A DNA stretch of 64,000 nucleotides, taken from Armigeres subalbatus. Lineage: Eukaryota; Arthropoda; Insecta; Diptera; Culicidae. The DNA is taken from contig NC_085141.1 in assembly GCF_024139115.2 (NCBI RefSeq), positions 368,985,925-369,049,924 of the forward strand. The letters are read 5' to 3'. Below, piece after piece: positions 34,289 through 44,325 of the stretch. The notes under the pieces were generated by a model that worked only from the letters and a program-made list of their open reading frames with translations, searched no databases and had not been told where the DNA came from. A program made the position numbers and the translations under genes. How positions within the stretch are numbered: position 1 is the stretch's first letter; each line of letters begins with the position of its first letter.

Positions 34289-34499
34289 TTAAGGACAAGC
34301 ATTTTAAAATCGAAAACAAAATTCACTCGAGTTTTCAAGAGCACATCATTCAACTGTCATTTTTGTTATTTCACGCGCGCTGCGACACTGCAAAGATGAA
34401 CCAATAAAAACAAAAGTTGTCCATTGCCTCCGTATTGAGTGGTGTGCCCTTGAAAACGCAAGTGAATTTAGTTTTGGATTCTGTGACGCTTGTCCTTAA
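34289..34499. mobile_element. TTAA-flanked MITE, copy 2
   Basis: TTAA (34289-34292 and 34496-34499) bounds inverted ends GGACAAGC / GCTTGTCC. Inside, GAGTGGTGTGCCC and GAAAACGCAAGTG match copy 1 at 13755-13983. The arms have diverged more than in copy 1. Confidence 0.8.
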
Positions 34500-34564
34500 A
34501 GGGAATGGGTTTTGTGATGTTAGAGTAGATCGAGGATATGTTCTGATAGATTTAGACTGCTGAT

Positions 34565-34673
34565 CAGGGCCGGATTTAGCCGGAAGAGGGCCGACAGTTT
34601 GTGGGGACCCCAAAATGTACAAAAAAGGTTGGTTTAGATACATAAGATTTGTGGGGGCCCTAAATCTGGCCCT
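34565..34673. mobile_element. hAT-like MITE, second copy of the CAGGGCCGGATTTA family
   Basis: It begins CAGGGCCGGATTTAGCC and includes CAAAATGTACAAAAAAGG and ACATAAGATTTGTGGGGG exactly as at 5083-5227. The right end (TAAATCTGGCCCT) is slightly eroded. CTGCTGAT before and CTACTGAT after may be a mutated 8-bp target duplication. Confidence 0.85.
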
Positions 34674-34834
34674 ACTGATGATAGACATCTTTTAAAAGGA
34701 TGGAAAAACGAAATGGCTACTTCCGAGAAAGTGATCCTATTCGTCATTGACTTATTCCAGGAAATCGTTTACATGAAAACATAATTTTAAATTCCCTTAC
34801 TTGGTTTTGACAAACACCTAATTTTGGAGAATGG

Positions 34835-35170
34835 ATTAAATCCGGGCAAAAGCCTACTTTCACAGAAGGAATCACATTTGCCATTGCCTTACCTGGGCAA
34901 ACGCACGGGATCAAATTCAATGTTGTTTCAATGCGGGCAAAAGCCCACTTTCAAAGAGGAAATTACATCCACCATTACCTTACCCCGGGCCAACGCCCGT
35001 AATTAAATTTACCACTATATTCAGAGAAAATGCATACTTCCAAAGGACGAATTACATATATCATTCCCGTATTCTGAACAAACTTCTATTTTCATAAAAG
35101 CAATCACTTTTAATTTTAAAGAAAAGATCAAATCCACCATTGTATTTTTGTGGGCAAACGCACACTGTTG
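34835..35170. repeat. Degenerate repeat of about 52-60 bp (GGGCAAACGC...), left block
   Basis: Successive copies share GGGCAAA(A/C)GCC(T/C)ACTTT, AAAGAAGG(A/G)AT(C/T)ACAT and CCATTGCCTTA. Copies are diverged. A second block in the same orientation is at 35690-36060. Confidence 0.75.
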
Positions 35171-35247
35171 TGACCTTACAGAGTTTTATGAGTTTTATAG
35201 AATAGGTATTCCTTCCTATTTGTACCCCAGGCTCCTCTTATTTTCAG

Positions 35248-35295
35248 GTACAACAACGACAACGGCGGCGACGGCTTTGGTAACCAAATATCCAG
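35248..35295 (+). CDS. Candidate 48-nt micro-exon
   Basis: A pyrimidine-rich acceptor (CTCCTCTTATTTTCAG, ending 35247) and a textbook donor (CCAG/GTAAGTAC at 35295/35296) enclose exactly 48 nt, a multiple of three. Phase 1 reads YNNDNGGDGFGNQIS and phase 2 reads TTTTTAATALVTKYP; the third phase has a stop. Base composition is far richer in G and C than the flanks. It lies between two blocks of the 52-60 bp repeat. I do not recognise the parent gene, and nothing else here fixes it as real. Confidence 0.35.
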
Positions 35296-35689
35296 GTAAG
35301 TACTTTTCCGATGCGAAAGATAAAAAAGCACTTGTTTAAAACGGCTTAACACAGCAACGGAACTTTTATTATAACAAACACTTTATTTAGGAACTACAAC
35401 AAAAGACTACTACACTACTTTCTTTATTCACTATTTCGATTTTAACTTTTAGATTTTAGATGTTCTGCACTCTAGCGTTGCGAAAGTCAGACTAACGAAT
35501 ATAACATACACAATTTTCTACTTCTCTTCGATTCGTAAACAACATGAATATGAACCTGCTACAAATGACATCAAGCAACATAAAAACGGTTCACATCTTA
35601 TTTCATTTGAAGTCGGCATAGTAAGCATATCATTTTCTCATTCCTCATTCCTCTATACTTCTACTGCAACTGTCAACATCCACTTTTAA

Positions 35690-36060
35690 AGAAGGGATCA
35701 CTTCCACCATTGCCTTAATCCGGACAAACGCCTTCTTTTAAAGATTAGGAATCACATCAACCATTGGCCTTATCCGGGCAAATGCCTACTTTTCAAGAAG
35801 TGATCGCTTCCACCTTTGCCTTAATCCGAGCAAGCGCATAGTTTTAATGAAGGGATCACAAAAACCATTGCCTTATGCCGAGTGAACGCCCTCATTTAAA
35901 GAAGAGATCACATCCACAAATGTCGTAATCCAAGCAAACGCTTACTTTTAAAGAAGGGATCACATCCACCATCGCCTGGATTGGGGAGAGCAACTACTTT
36001 TAAGATGGTGTAATATCCACCAATGCCTTAATTCGAGCAAACGCCTACTTAAAAAATACT
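35690..36060. repeat. Degenerate repeat of about 52-60 bp, right block
   Basis: At least six copies of CTACTTTTAAAGAAGGGATC, then ACATCCACCATTGCCTTAAT, then CCGGGCAAACG. It is clearer and more regular than the left block at 34835-35170. Confidence 0.8.
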
Positions 36061-36175
36061 CAGCTAATGCATGCTTTATTCGAAAGGATTGCATATTTTA
36101 TAATGTTATATTCACTATTCCAGGTTTTTTCAGCACCACTGAGTCTAGTAATTTATTTTATGAACAAACAAAAAT

Positions 36176-36270
36176 TACGCCATATGTCCGTTATGCCAAA
36201 TGACCCTCACTTTTGTCGCTGTTGTCAATTATGCCAAATGTTCGTTATGCCAAATGACCGTTATGCCAAA
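36176..36270. repeat. CCGTTATGCCAAATG tandem repeat, inverted partner
   Basis: Four to five copies of GT(C/T)CGTTATGCCAAATG. This is the reverse complement of the block at 34231-34280, so the two could be the ends of one roughly 2-kb element. Confidence 0.8.
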
Positions 36271-36669
36271 GCAAAGTTGCAAAGCAAACTTATCAATCCA
36301 TGGAATTTACGACAATATGGATATAGAAAAACCTGCGAAATTTTACTCGCGTAGATGTCCTATGAAGTATTTATCCAGTTCATATCGGTCTTGTCCAAAT
36401 CATCTATCATTTTTTGAAAATCTTGTTGTAATTTTCACAGTCTGCTTATTCAATCATAATCTAGTAGCGACTGCATTACGCCTCTTTTGCTCTAATTCGC
36501 AAGATTTACAAAAAGACACCTCTTAACACCTAAAACTCGTTGCCCATTAGCATCTTTCTTGTAGTGATTTACATTCCATTACGCTGTGAAATACTTTTCT
36601 TACGCAAACATTTATTGAATAATATAAAACTGGAAACAAATGGTTTGACAGAATAGTTGAAATTTATTA

Positions 36670-36890
36670 ATTGATTATGTGAAGTGAGAAGTGACATGTT
36701 CGGAGTGATAAGTCAGTAGTTGAAAGTAACAGCTAAAAGAGAGCTGAGACGTTAAAAAAAATTCAGAGAGAAAGTACTGAGAAATGGAAGAAATAAGAAG
36801 GAAGATGAGAAAAGGAACTTACTTTTTCCGGAAAAAGAAATAAGACAAAAGGAAGAAGAAAAAAGGAATCAAAAAGGGTTAAGGACTAAT
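36670..36890. repeat. Purine-rich GTGAGAAGTGA tract
   Basis: The plus strand is mostly A and G with degenerate GAAGTGAGAAGTGA motifs. It switches at about 36895 to the complementary pyrimidine-rich tract. Confidence 0.7.
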
Positions 36891-36899
36891 TTCACCATT

Positions 36900-37400
36900 T
36901 TCAACTTTACGTTTCTCATCTTACTTTTCGCATTCCGATTCTCATATTACACTTCTTACTTCTTACTTTTCTCATCTCTTTTCTCACTTATCACTTTTCA
37001 CATTTTTCGTCTCATTTCTTACTTATCACCTCTCACCTTTCTCTCTTCACTTCTTACTTCTCATTTTTCGCTTTTCATTCCTTCTCTCTTTTACTTTTCA
37101 CTTATTACTTATCACTTCTCACCTCTCATTTCTTGCTTTCCACTTCTCACTCCTCACTACTCACTTATCACTACTCACTTATCATTACTCACTTCTCATT
37201 TTTCACGTCTCACTTCTACCTTCTCTATTTTTACTTCTTACTTCATGCCTCTCATCTCACTTTTCACTTTTTATTTCTCACGTCTCACTTCCTACCACTT
37301 CTTAGTTCTCGTATCTCACTTCTCACTTTTAACTTTCCACTTTTTGCTCCTCATTATTAATTTTCACTTTTCTCCTTTTACTTCTCACTTCTTATTTCTT
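36900..37400. repeat. Pyrimidine-rich TCACTTCTCAC tract
   Basis: About 500 bp of degenerate 8-10 bp units such as TCACTTCTCAC and TTTTCACTTC, with almost no G on the plus strand. It is the strand-inverted counterpart of 36670-36890. Confidence 0.85.
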
Positions 37401-38060
37401 ACGTCTGGAGAAATCCCGAAGGAACTTCTAGAGGAACTTTTAGAAGAATTCCTGAAGGAACTTCTGGGGGAATTACTGGAGGAACTTCCAAAGAAATTCC
37501 TGGATGAACTTCCGGAGGAATTGCTGTAGGAACTTTCGAAGGAATTCCTGAAGAAACTTTCAGAAGAATTCCTGGAGAAGCTTTCGGACGAATTCCTGGA
37601 AGAACATGTAGATAAATTCCTGGATGCACTTCTTGAGGAACTGCTGGAGGAATTCCTAAAGAAACTTCCGGAGGAATTTTTGGAGTAACTTACTGAGAAA
37701 TTCCTGGAAGAACTTCCAGAAAAATTCCTAGAAGAACCTGCGGAGGAATTCTTGGAGAAACTTCCGAAGAAATTCCTGGAGAATGTCTGCAGGTACTTCT
37801 GGAGGAATTCCTGGAGGAACTCCCGGAGGAATTCCTGGAGGAACTCCCGGAGAAATTCGTGGAGGAACCTCCGGGGGAATTCCTGGAGGAACTTCCGGAG
37901 GAATTTCTGGAGGAACTTCAGGAGGATCTTCCGGAGGAATTCGTGGAGGAACTTCCGGAGGAACTTCCGAAGGAATTCCTGGAGGAACTTCCGGAGGAAT
38001 TCTTGGAGAAACTTCCGGAGAAATTCCTGAAGGAACTTCAGGAGGAAATCCTGGAGAATT
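37400..38060. repeat. Degenerate 24-bp array, inverted relative of 18680-20440
   Basis: The unit GGAGGAATTCCTGGAGGAAC plus TTCC repeats with many substitutions; it reads as the reverse complement of the 18.7-20.4 kb unit. Frames rich in Glu/Leu/Pro on plus and Ser/Arg/Asn/Phe on minus (including a 373-codon run-through at 37385-38506) reflect the repeat. Confidence 0.88.
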
Positions 38061-39117
38061 TTTAATGCATTGAATAAGTTCACGCCGACCCACGCCGCCT
38101 CACTGCCACCCTGGGTGGTGCGGATAGAATCGATTTGGTTGTCAAACTGAAGCCAAAATTTTCTATTGTGCCGGAGCCAAACATTGAAGATTGTGGTTAT
38201 GTTCGTTTTAGATTCTATATTGAGAAGTATTGTTATAATTTGGGAAAAAAATAAAAATAAACTTAGTTTGAGATTTGTATTATTTGTAACAAATATTTTC
38301 GCATTATATTTCGAGTGGAAAATTAGTAGGAATGCAATTAAAATGCACTCGTTATGAAATTTCACGAGATTCAACAGCTGATTGTAGCAAGAATGTATTG
38401 AAGCAATCATAAAGTCATGCAGAGTCTTGCGCATTTGTGCGCCCTCATGGAGGATGGGAAGAGAAATTCGAAGAGAGGGAAATCTTTGATAGCTACGTAA
38501 CTGCAAAATAATTTTGCTTATGAGATTGATTTCAAAATATCCCTCTACTCGCTTGAGAACAGAAAAGCGGCTCTATCCGCAGCACCCAGCTGCCACCGCT
38601 GATGAAATTTCGATCTTGATGATTGCTATTTTTCTTGTTAGCTCAACGAAAAGGTTCTTGGTGGAGGTTTGCTCAAAATTGTTGGTTCTCGATATTAATT
38701 CCCCTGCTTGAAGAGCATATCAAAAACTGAACAGAATTTTAACACATTGTGATATTTATAACTTATTTTGATGAAAAATTGTTCTTAGCAGCCATTGTTC
38801 TCAAAAATGCCTCTGACTGAATTGATCAAAAGTAGGCAATACAAATGGATGCAGAAATGCGCTGTATATCAGATTGTGTAATCTGAAAATGGCTTTATTT
38901 CATGTTCTTGAAAAATAATCTTTAGACAAAAACAAAAAAATCTGATGGTTGGTCACAATCTGGAGTTCTATTACGATCCATTACAATCCAACTGCACAGT
39001 AAACAATATATTTTGTATCAGATTCTGCTATAAACTTAAAAATTGTAACAAAATTTGTAAGGTTTTTGTTTCAAATAATGTAATTGCACCAATTTATTTA
39101 TTTATCATCAGACTAAG
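38061..39117. other. No recognised gene
   Basis: AT-rich sequence. GACCCACGCCGCC near 38090 and a 65-codon frame at 38514-38711 are not recognisable. Confidence 0.35.
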
Positions 39118-39405
39118 GCCGGAGTGGCCTGTGCTGCACATAAAAGACTTCTTCATTCAGCTCGGTCCATGGCTGCACTTCGCCAACCACGCAGTCTGCG
39201 GAGGGTCCGCAAGTCGTCCTCCACCTGATCGATCCACCTTGCCCGCTGTGCACCTCGCCTTCTTGTTCCCGTCGGATCGTTGTCGAGAACCATTTGCCCG
39301 GCCCACCGCAGTCTTCCGATTTTCGCGGTGTGAACGATGGATGGTTCTCCTAACAGCTGATGCAACTCGTGGTTCATTCGCCTCCTCCTCGTACCGTCCG
39401 CCATC
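39118..39405 (-). pseudogene. LINE reverse-transcriptase C-terminal fragment
   Basis: The minus-strand frame 39153-39404 contains RRRMNHELHQLLGEPS, then AKIGRLRWAGQMV and GAQRARWIDQVEDDL. This is the conserved segment downstream of the reverse transcriptase in the same LINE type as 1955-3362 (which has RMNHELAQLYGEPSIQ). Only this C-terminal piece survives. Confidence 0.82.
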
Positions 39406-39602
39406 TATAATTGCACCAAGCTTCCAACAATTTTTGTGATAGAAATTTTGTATAACATACTAACATATGTTGATGTAATTTTGATATATCCTTCTAGTTA
39501 GGTATACTTTTCGTAAACTCTCCATTAGACTCATTTCTTTTTCACCGGGATGTGCTGAGTGACCTTTTATTAAACAAACATATTTATAACATCAGTAGAG
39601 CT

Positions 39603-39790
39603 TCCGGCAGGATATTTACTCTTATGTTAGAATTTATGCTGCCCCACTCCACAGCCCAGGCATTGGAGTCACCTACGATGTCTACTGGCTTTCGTTAGAT
39701 CAGCTGTCGTTTAACTGCTCCATCATCTGATTGTACTGCTCAACTGTTTACCTTGAAGGTGAGTACCAGCCGCATATGTAGATGCCGTTA
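39603..39790 (-). pseudogene. LINE endonuclease fragment
   Basis: On the minus strand, one frame gives YICGWYSPSR, then TVEQYNQMMEQLND, and a shifted frame gives VGDSNAWAVEWGS. The last resembles the GDFNAW catalytic motif of the LINE endonuclease, with Ser replacing Phe. Stops and a frameshift make it a relic. The wording suggests a clade different from the RTE-like copies (R1, LOA or I-type), which I cannot settle by eye. Confidence 0.65.
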
Positions 39791-41257
39791 AATTTTACCA
39801 GAAGAAATATTTATTAATTACGAAACGAAAAAATTGGACATTTTCATAAAAAAATATATGAAGAAAAAAAAAACAATATATATGGATTGCCCGGAACCTC
39901 ATCTAACCGTCCCGTAATTTATGGACGTTCCTAAAATAATAATTTATTATCGCGTCGCACAGCGCGATCACATTAACTTTAGCCATACCTTTAAGAAGGA
40001 GACGGATTTTCGTTATGGTCTGTATCCATGCTGCCTATGCTCTCGAAGAAGCTTCATGCTCCATTTGAAATTCTCGAAAGCTATTTTGTTCCGTCGAGAC
40101 CTTCCTTGCTACCCGTATCAGTTTCATTCTGAACAATTTCGGTCATTCCAGCGTCGCAGATCCAGACTAAGACTCGGCGTGAGTGTTAGTAGTACCATGG
40201 GCTTACACATTTCGATTCGGTTATTATTTCATACAAGAGCAAATCTCGTTTGCCATTAGCTTATTCAATCTGTTGGCGTTTCTATCGCAAGCAGCTTCAG
40301 TCAGCCAACCAACCAAACAACATCGGCTGCTCGGTCCGATTCCTTGAAAACTCATGGCGATCGCTATCCGCATACAAATGTTATGCTTGTCCTCCCGCTT
40401 CATCCAGCACAGAAACCCAACTCCCCCATCGAGCGAGCATAGTCTGCCCATGCTGCTTGACTGTGTTGTTTTTTGCTTTCCTCGGGAAACAAGTAGCATA
40501 TACCGAAAGGCTGAATGTTCTCTTGAAAAGTGAGCTATAAGAAGATTTGATTATTGCTATTGAACCTGTTTCCTAAATCATCAATGTGCGTCTTTGTAAC
40601 AATGATATGTTTGCTTTGCAACCTTAATTATTCTGTTTCTTATAGTATATCAGAGTACATACTCTCTAGCAGGTGAATTAATCGTTTTTTTTTCGCTCTG
40701 CTATCAGAACAGAATTTTTAACGAGTGGTAAATCAACGTACCCGCGTTGGATCGGACTAGTTGTTCAAGTTAAGCTGTATTTTTTTACGTTCAAATTACC
40801 ATTCGAAGCCAACCTGTTTGGTAGGTACTTTTCTGTTGTTCCGTAAAGGAGAGACCCATAAAAATGGCAACACGAGATGACTTTTAGTTTCAATGAAGCA
40901 TGCTGAGGACTAATATTCTGACGGAGGATGGCTTAATTTTGAACAGCAGGCTCGCTCAGGTCCAATGGAGTTGATTATGCGCGAGGCCGCATTTGTTGAC
41001 AAAGCAGGCCGTTTGTTTAGTTTTTTATGAGCAGTTTAATGACGGTTCGAGATTGAAAGCGATACGAGTAATAATCTAGTGCAGAAGTTCCACGTTGCCT
41101 TGGTTGTAAACAGTATCACGCAGTTGTATAACTCAATTACATGTGTGTTGTTTGTATGAACGAAATCCCATAGAAAGAAAAGTACTTTTAATAAGATAAG
41201 TAGGGATCCGATTTTCAGAGATGAACAAATACTTTTTGGGACGTTCTAACAACGCTC
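39791..41257. other. No recognised gene
   Basis: Mixed-composition sequence. Frames of 91-112 codons at 39921-40540 overlap in both strands and lack recognisable domains. Confidence 0.35.
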
Positions 41258-41352
41258 CCTAGCAGCACAATAGTTACTGTAACTCCTATACATCCGAATT
41301 CAGTCACATTTGAGTTGTTGCAACCAAATTGGTCTGGATTGTGCTGCTAGGG
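41258..41352. mobile_element. 95-bp miniature inverted element
   Basis: CCCTAGCAGCACAAT at the left is matched by inverted ATTGTGCTGCTAGGG at the right, a 15-bp perfect terminal inverted repeat around a 65-bp centre. No family assignment. Confidence 0.7.
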
Positions 41353-42449
41353 CTGCAGTTTTCGTTTACAAACCCTTTCAACGCTTTGTTTTATTCAATT
41401 ATTTTATTCTGTAGTCTCAGGCGTTTATAAGACTTAATGGTACCAATGTTCATTATGCTTTTTACACCGATAGCAATTTATTAATCGCCTCGGTATGCTG
41501 ATTATGTCTCCAATCACCTCCTACATGCATGTGACGTTTATTACTTGCCAAGCCCTCCGAATCGCGCTGCTCCGCACAATCTACACGACTTGTCACGTTC
41601 AGTTTCACGGCCACTAACAGAACCGTTGTGTAGTCGCTATTCCAATCACCGTCCCCGTCACCGCTGTACGAACAGATCTGTAGGTACTGGCGAGGCGACA
41701 GGTCACGACATCAGGAAATTGTTAGTCAGTCGCTATTTATGGAATATACAAGATCTGATCCGTTAATCTTCCGTCGCGCGGACCGGCAACGACGACGACG
41801 ACAGATCGAGCAATAAATGCTAATATGGACATCTCGTACCCCGCGGTCACTTCGCGCCGTCAATCAATCTTACCGCTTACGTTGCTCAGTTCCCTCGGAG
41901 TCAATGTGCCAAACTAGTTTGCGGAGAATTCTAACTCGATTAATCGTTGCCGGCCCGGTGGAAAGCAGAAACCGAAAGTTCTATTTTGCTTCCTTGATCG
42001 GCCACCGAACGTATAGAATGGAATCCAATCAACTTTAGCTGTTAAGTTCCGTGGAGTTCAGTGATTCGCATTCCCCTGAGGGACATCAATGATGTCATCG
42101 TGTTTTATATGGCGTGGTGTAACTGTACAATGGTTTATACTCTAACAAAGTTGAGAATAGACCTTTTCATATTTTAACTATTATTTATGTTTATTCCTTC
42201 CGAATTATAGTATCAAGTGTAGTTTGGAAATCCCGTAAAATGAACACATTACATATGAGATTTCGCATTAAGTGTTTAATAACATAAAGACGTTCGAATT
42301 TAACAACAAAGTTGGTGCGAATCATAGATGACATTTTGTTTAGGTATTTCAACCGATTTTAAATATAGTTGGACACGATTAAAAATTTTGATGAAGATAA
42401 GATAAACTCGAAAAATAGAGATACAAGAAATCACCGTTGTAAATTATTT
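41353..42449. other. GC-richer unique-looking interval, no gene recognised
   Basis: Sequence at 41540-42050 has balanced composition and few repeats, with frames of about 73 codons. It could be host regulatory or untranslated sequence, but I see no defining motif. Confidence 0.3.
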
Positions 42450-42723
42450 TTCTTCTTTTGTATTGGCATTGCTTCCCCCCACTGGGACAATGACGCCTTA
42501 CAGCCTAGTGCTCATTAAGTTCTTCCACAGTTATTAACTGCGTGGTTTCTAAGTCAAGTTACCATTATACATTTGTAGATCATAAGGCTAACACGATGAT
42601 ACGATTTATGCCCAGGGAGATCGAGAAAATTTCCTATACCGAACCAGGAATCGAACCCAGTCTCCCTCAGCATGGTATTTGCTTTGTAGCCGCGCATCTT
42701 ACCGCACGGCTAAGAAGGGCCCC
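42450..42723 (-). mobile_element. Diverged Feilai-like SINE
   Basis: All parts of the SINE are present on the minus strand (the GGCCCTTCTTAGCC start, B box GGTTCGATTCC, distal CAGTTAATAACTGTGGAAG and an eroded TTCTTC tail). It has many more substitutions than 16309-16595. An older insertion. Confidence 0.9.
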
Positions 42724-42974
42724 AGTAAATCAATCTATTTTTGCCTTTTTCGCACACTAAGAAGGGAAGACTGAATAACATGTTATTCAACTTAACTAAT
42801 GTGCGATAGTCTACGAATTGTTGTTCATCATTGATGCACAATCGATTTTCTGGAGTACTGCCAAACATCATATTTTAAAATATTCGGGGTGAATTAATCC
42901 CTTTCCATAAACAGATTGCTTACTAAAATATTTTTCCTTCAAAATACGTAGTGTAATTACTAGTCCTACCATGA

Positions 42975-44325
42975 GGCTTGGAAGCCTTTATCCAAGAGGT
43001 TCGGAAGCATCCTTTCCAGAGGCTCGGAAGTTTCCTTCCTAGATGCTCGGAAGCCTCCTTCCTACAGGCTCCTTCCTAGAGACTCGGAAGCCTACTTTCG
43101 AAAGGTTTGGAAGCCTCTTCTCAAAAAGTTTGGAAACCTCTTTTCAAGAGGATCGGAAGCCTTATTTCAAGAGGCTCGGAAGCTTCCTTTAGGAGGCTCG
43201 GAAGTCTCCTTTCAAGAGACTCGGAAGCCTCCTTCCATAGGCTCAGAAGTCTCCTTCCAAGTGGCTCGGAAGCCTCCATTCAGGAGACTCGGAAGCTTCC
43301 TTTCAAGAGGCTTGAAAGCCTCCTTTCAAGAGACTCAGAAGCCTCCCTTCAAGACGCTCGGAAGCCTTCTTTCAAGAGGCTTAGAAGCATATTTTCAAGA
43401 GTCTCGAAAGCCTCCTTTCAAGAGGCTAGGCACCCTGCTTTCAAGATGCTAGGCGGCCTCATTTCAAAAAGCTAGGAAGCCTCCTTCCAAAAGGCTTGGA
43501 AGCCTCCTTTCAAGAGGCTCGGAAGCCTCGACTTTCAAGAGGCTCGGAAGCCTCGACTTTCAAGAGGCTCGGAAGCCTCGACTTTCAAGAGGCTCGGAAG
43601 CCTCCTTTCAAGAGGCTCGGAAGCCTCCTTTCAAGAGGCTCGGAAGCCTCCTTTCAAGAGGCTCGGAAGCCTCCTTTCAAGAGGCTCGGAAGCCTCCTTT
43701 CAAGAGGCTCGGGAGCCTCCTTTCAAGAGGCTCAGAAGCCTCCTTTCAAGAGGCTCAGAAGCCTCCTTTCAAGAGGCTCAGAAGCCTCCTTTCAAGAGGC
43801 TCAGAAGCCTCCTTTCAAGAGGCTCAGAAGCCTCCTTTCAAGAGGCTCAGAAGCCTCCTTTCAAGAGGCCTCAAGCCTCCTTTCAAGAGGCCCGGAAGCC
43901 TCCTTTCAAGAGGCTCAGAAGCCTCCTTTTTAGAGACTCAGAAGCCTCCTTTCAAGAGGCTCAGAAGCCCTCTTTCAAGAGGCTCAGAAGCCTCCTTTCC
44001 AGAGGCTCAGAAGCCTCCTTTCAAGAGGCTCAGAAGGCTCCTTTCAAGAGGCTCAGAAGCCTCCTTTCAAGAGGCTCAGAAGCCTCCTTTCAAGGGGCTC
44101 GGAAGCCTCCTTTCAAGAGGCTCGGAAGCCTCCTTTTAAGAGGCTCAGAAGCCTACTTTCGAGAGGCCCAGAAGCCTCCTTTCAAGAGGCACAGAAGCCT
44201 CCTTTCAAGAGGCTCAGAAGCCTACTTTCGAGAGGCCCAGAAGCCTCCTTTCAAGAGGCACAGAAGCCTCCTGTCAAGAGGCCCAGAAGCCTCCTGTCAA
44301 GAGGCCTGGAAGCCTCATGTCAAGA
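42975..44325. repeat. 23-bp array (GGCTCGGAAGCC + TCCTTTCAAGA), diverged left part
   Basis: From 42975 to about 43490 copies are highly diverged; from 43490 to 44325 they become regular with a 23-bp period. Each unit contains GAGGCTCGGAAGCCTC, a small inverted repeat. The G/A variants GGCTCGG and GGCTCAG alternate in blocks (43490-43730 mostly G, 43730-44090 mostly A). Confidence 0.93.

Noticed and set aside
37385..38506. 373-codon minus frame as a gene with a non-repetitive N-terminus
   Set aside because: The N-terminal part is unremarkable AT-rich sequence that happens to be open and runs into a stop-poor degenerate repeat.
38945..39439. 164-codon plus-strand frame
   Set aside because: Its distal half is antisense to the LINE C-terminal fragment on the minus strand; no independent support.
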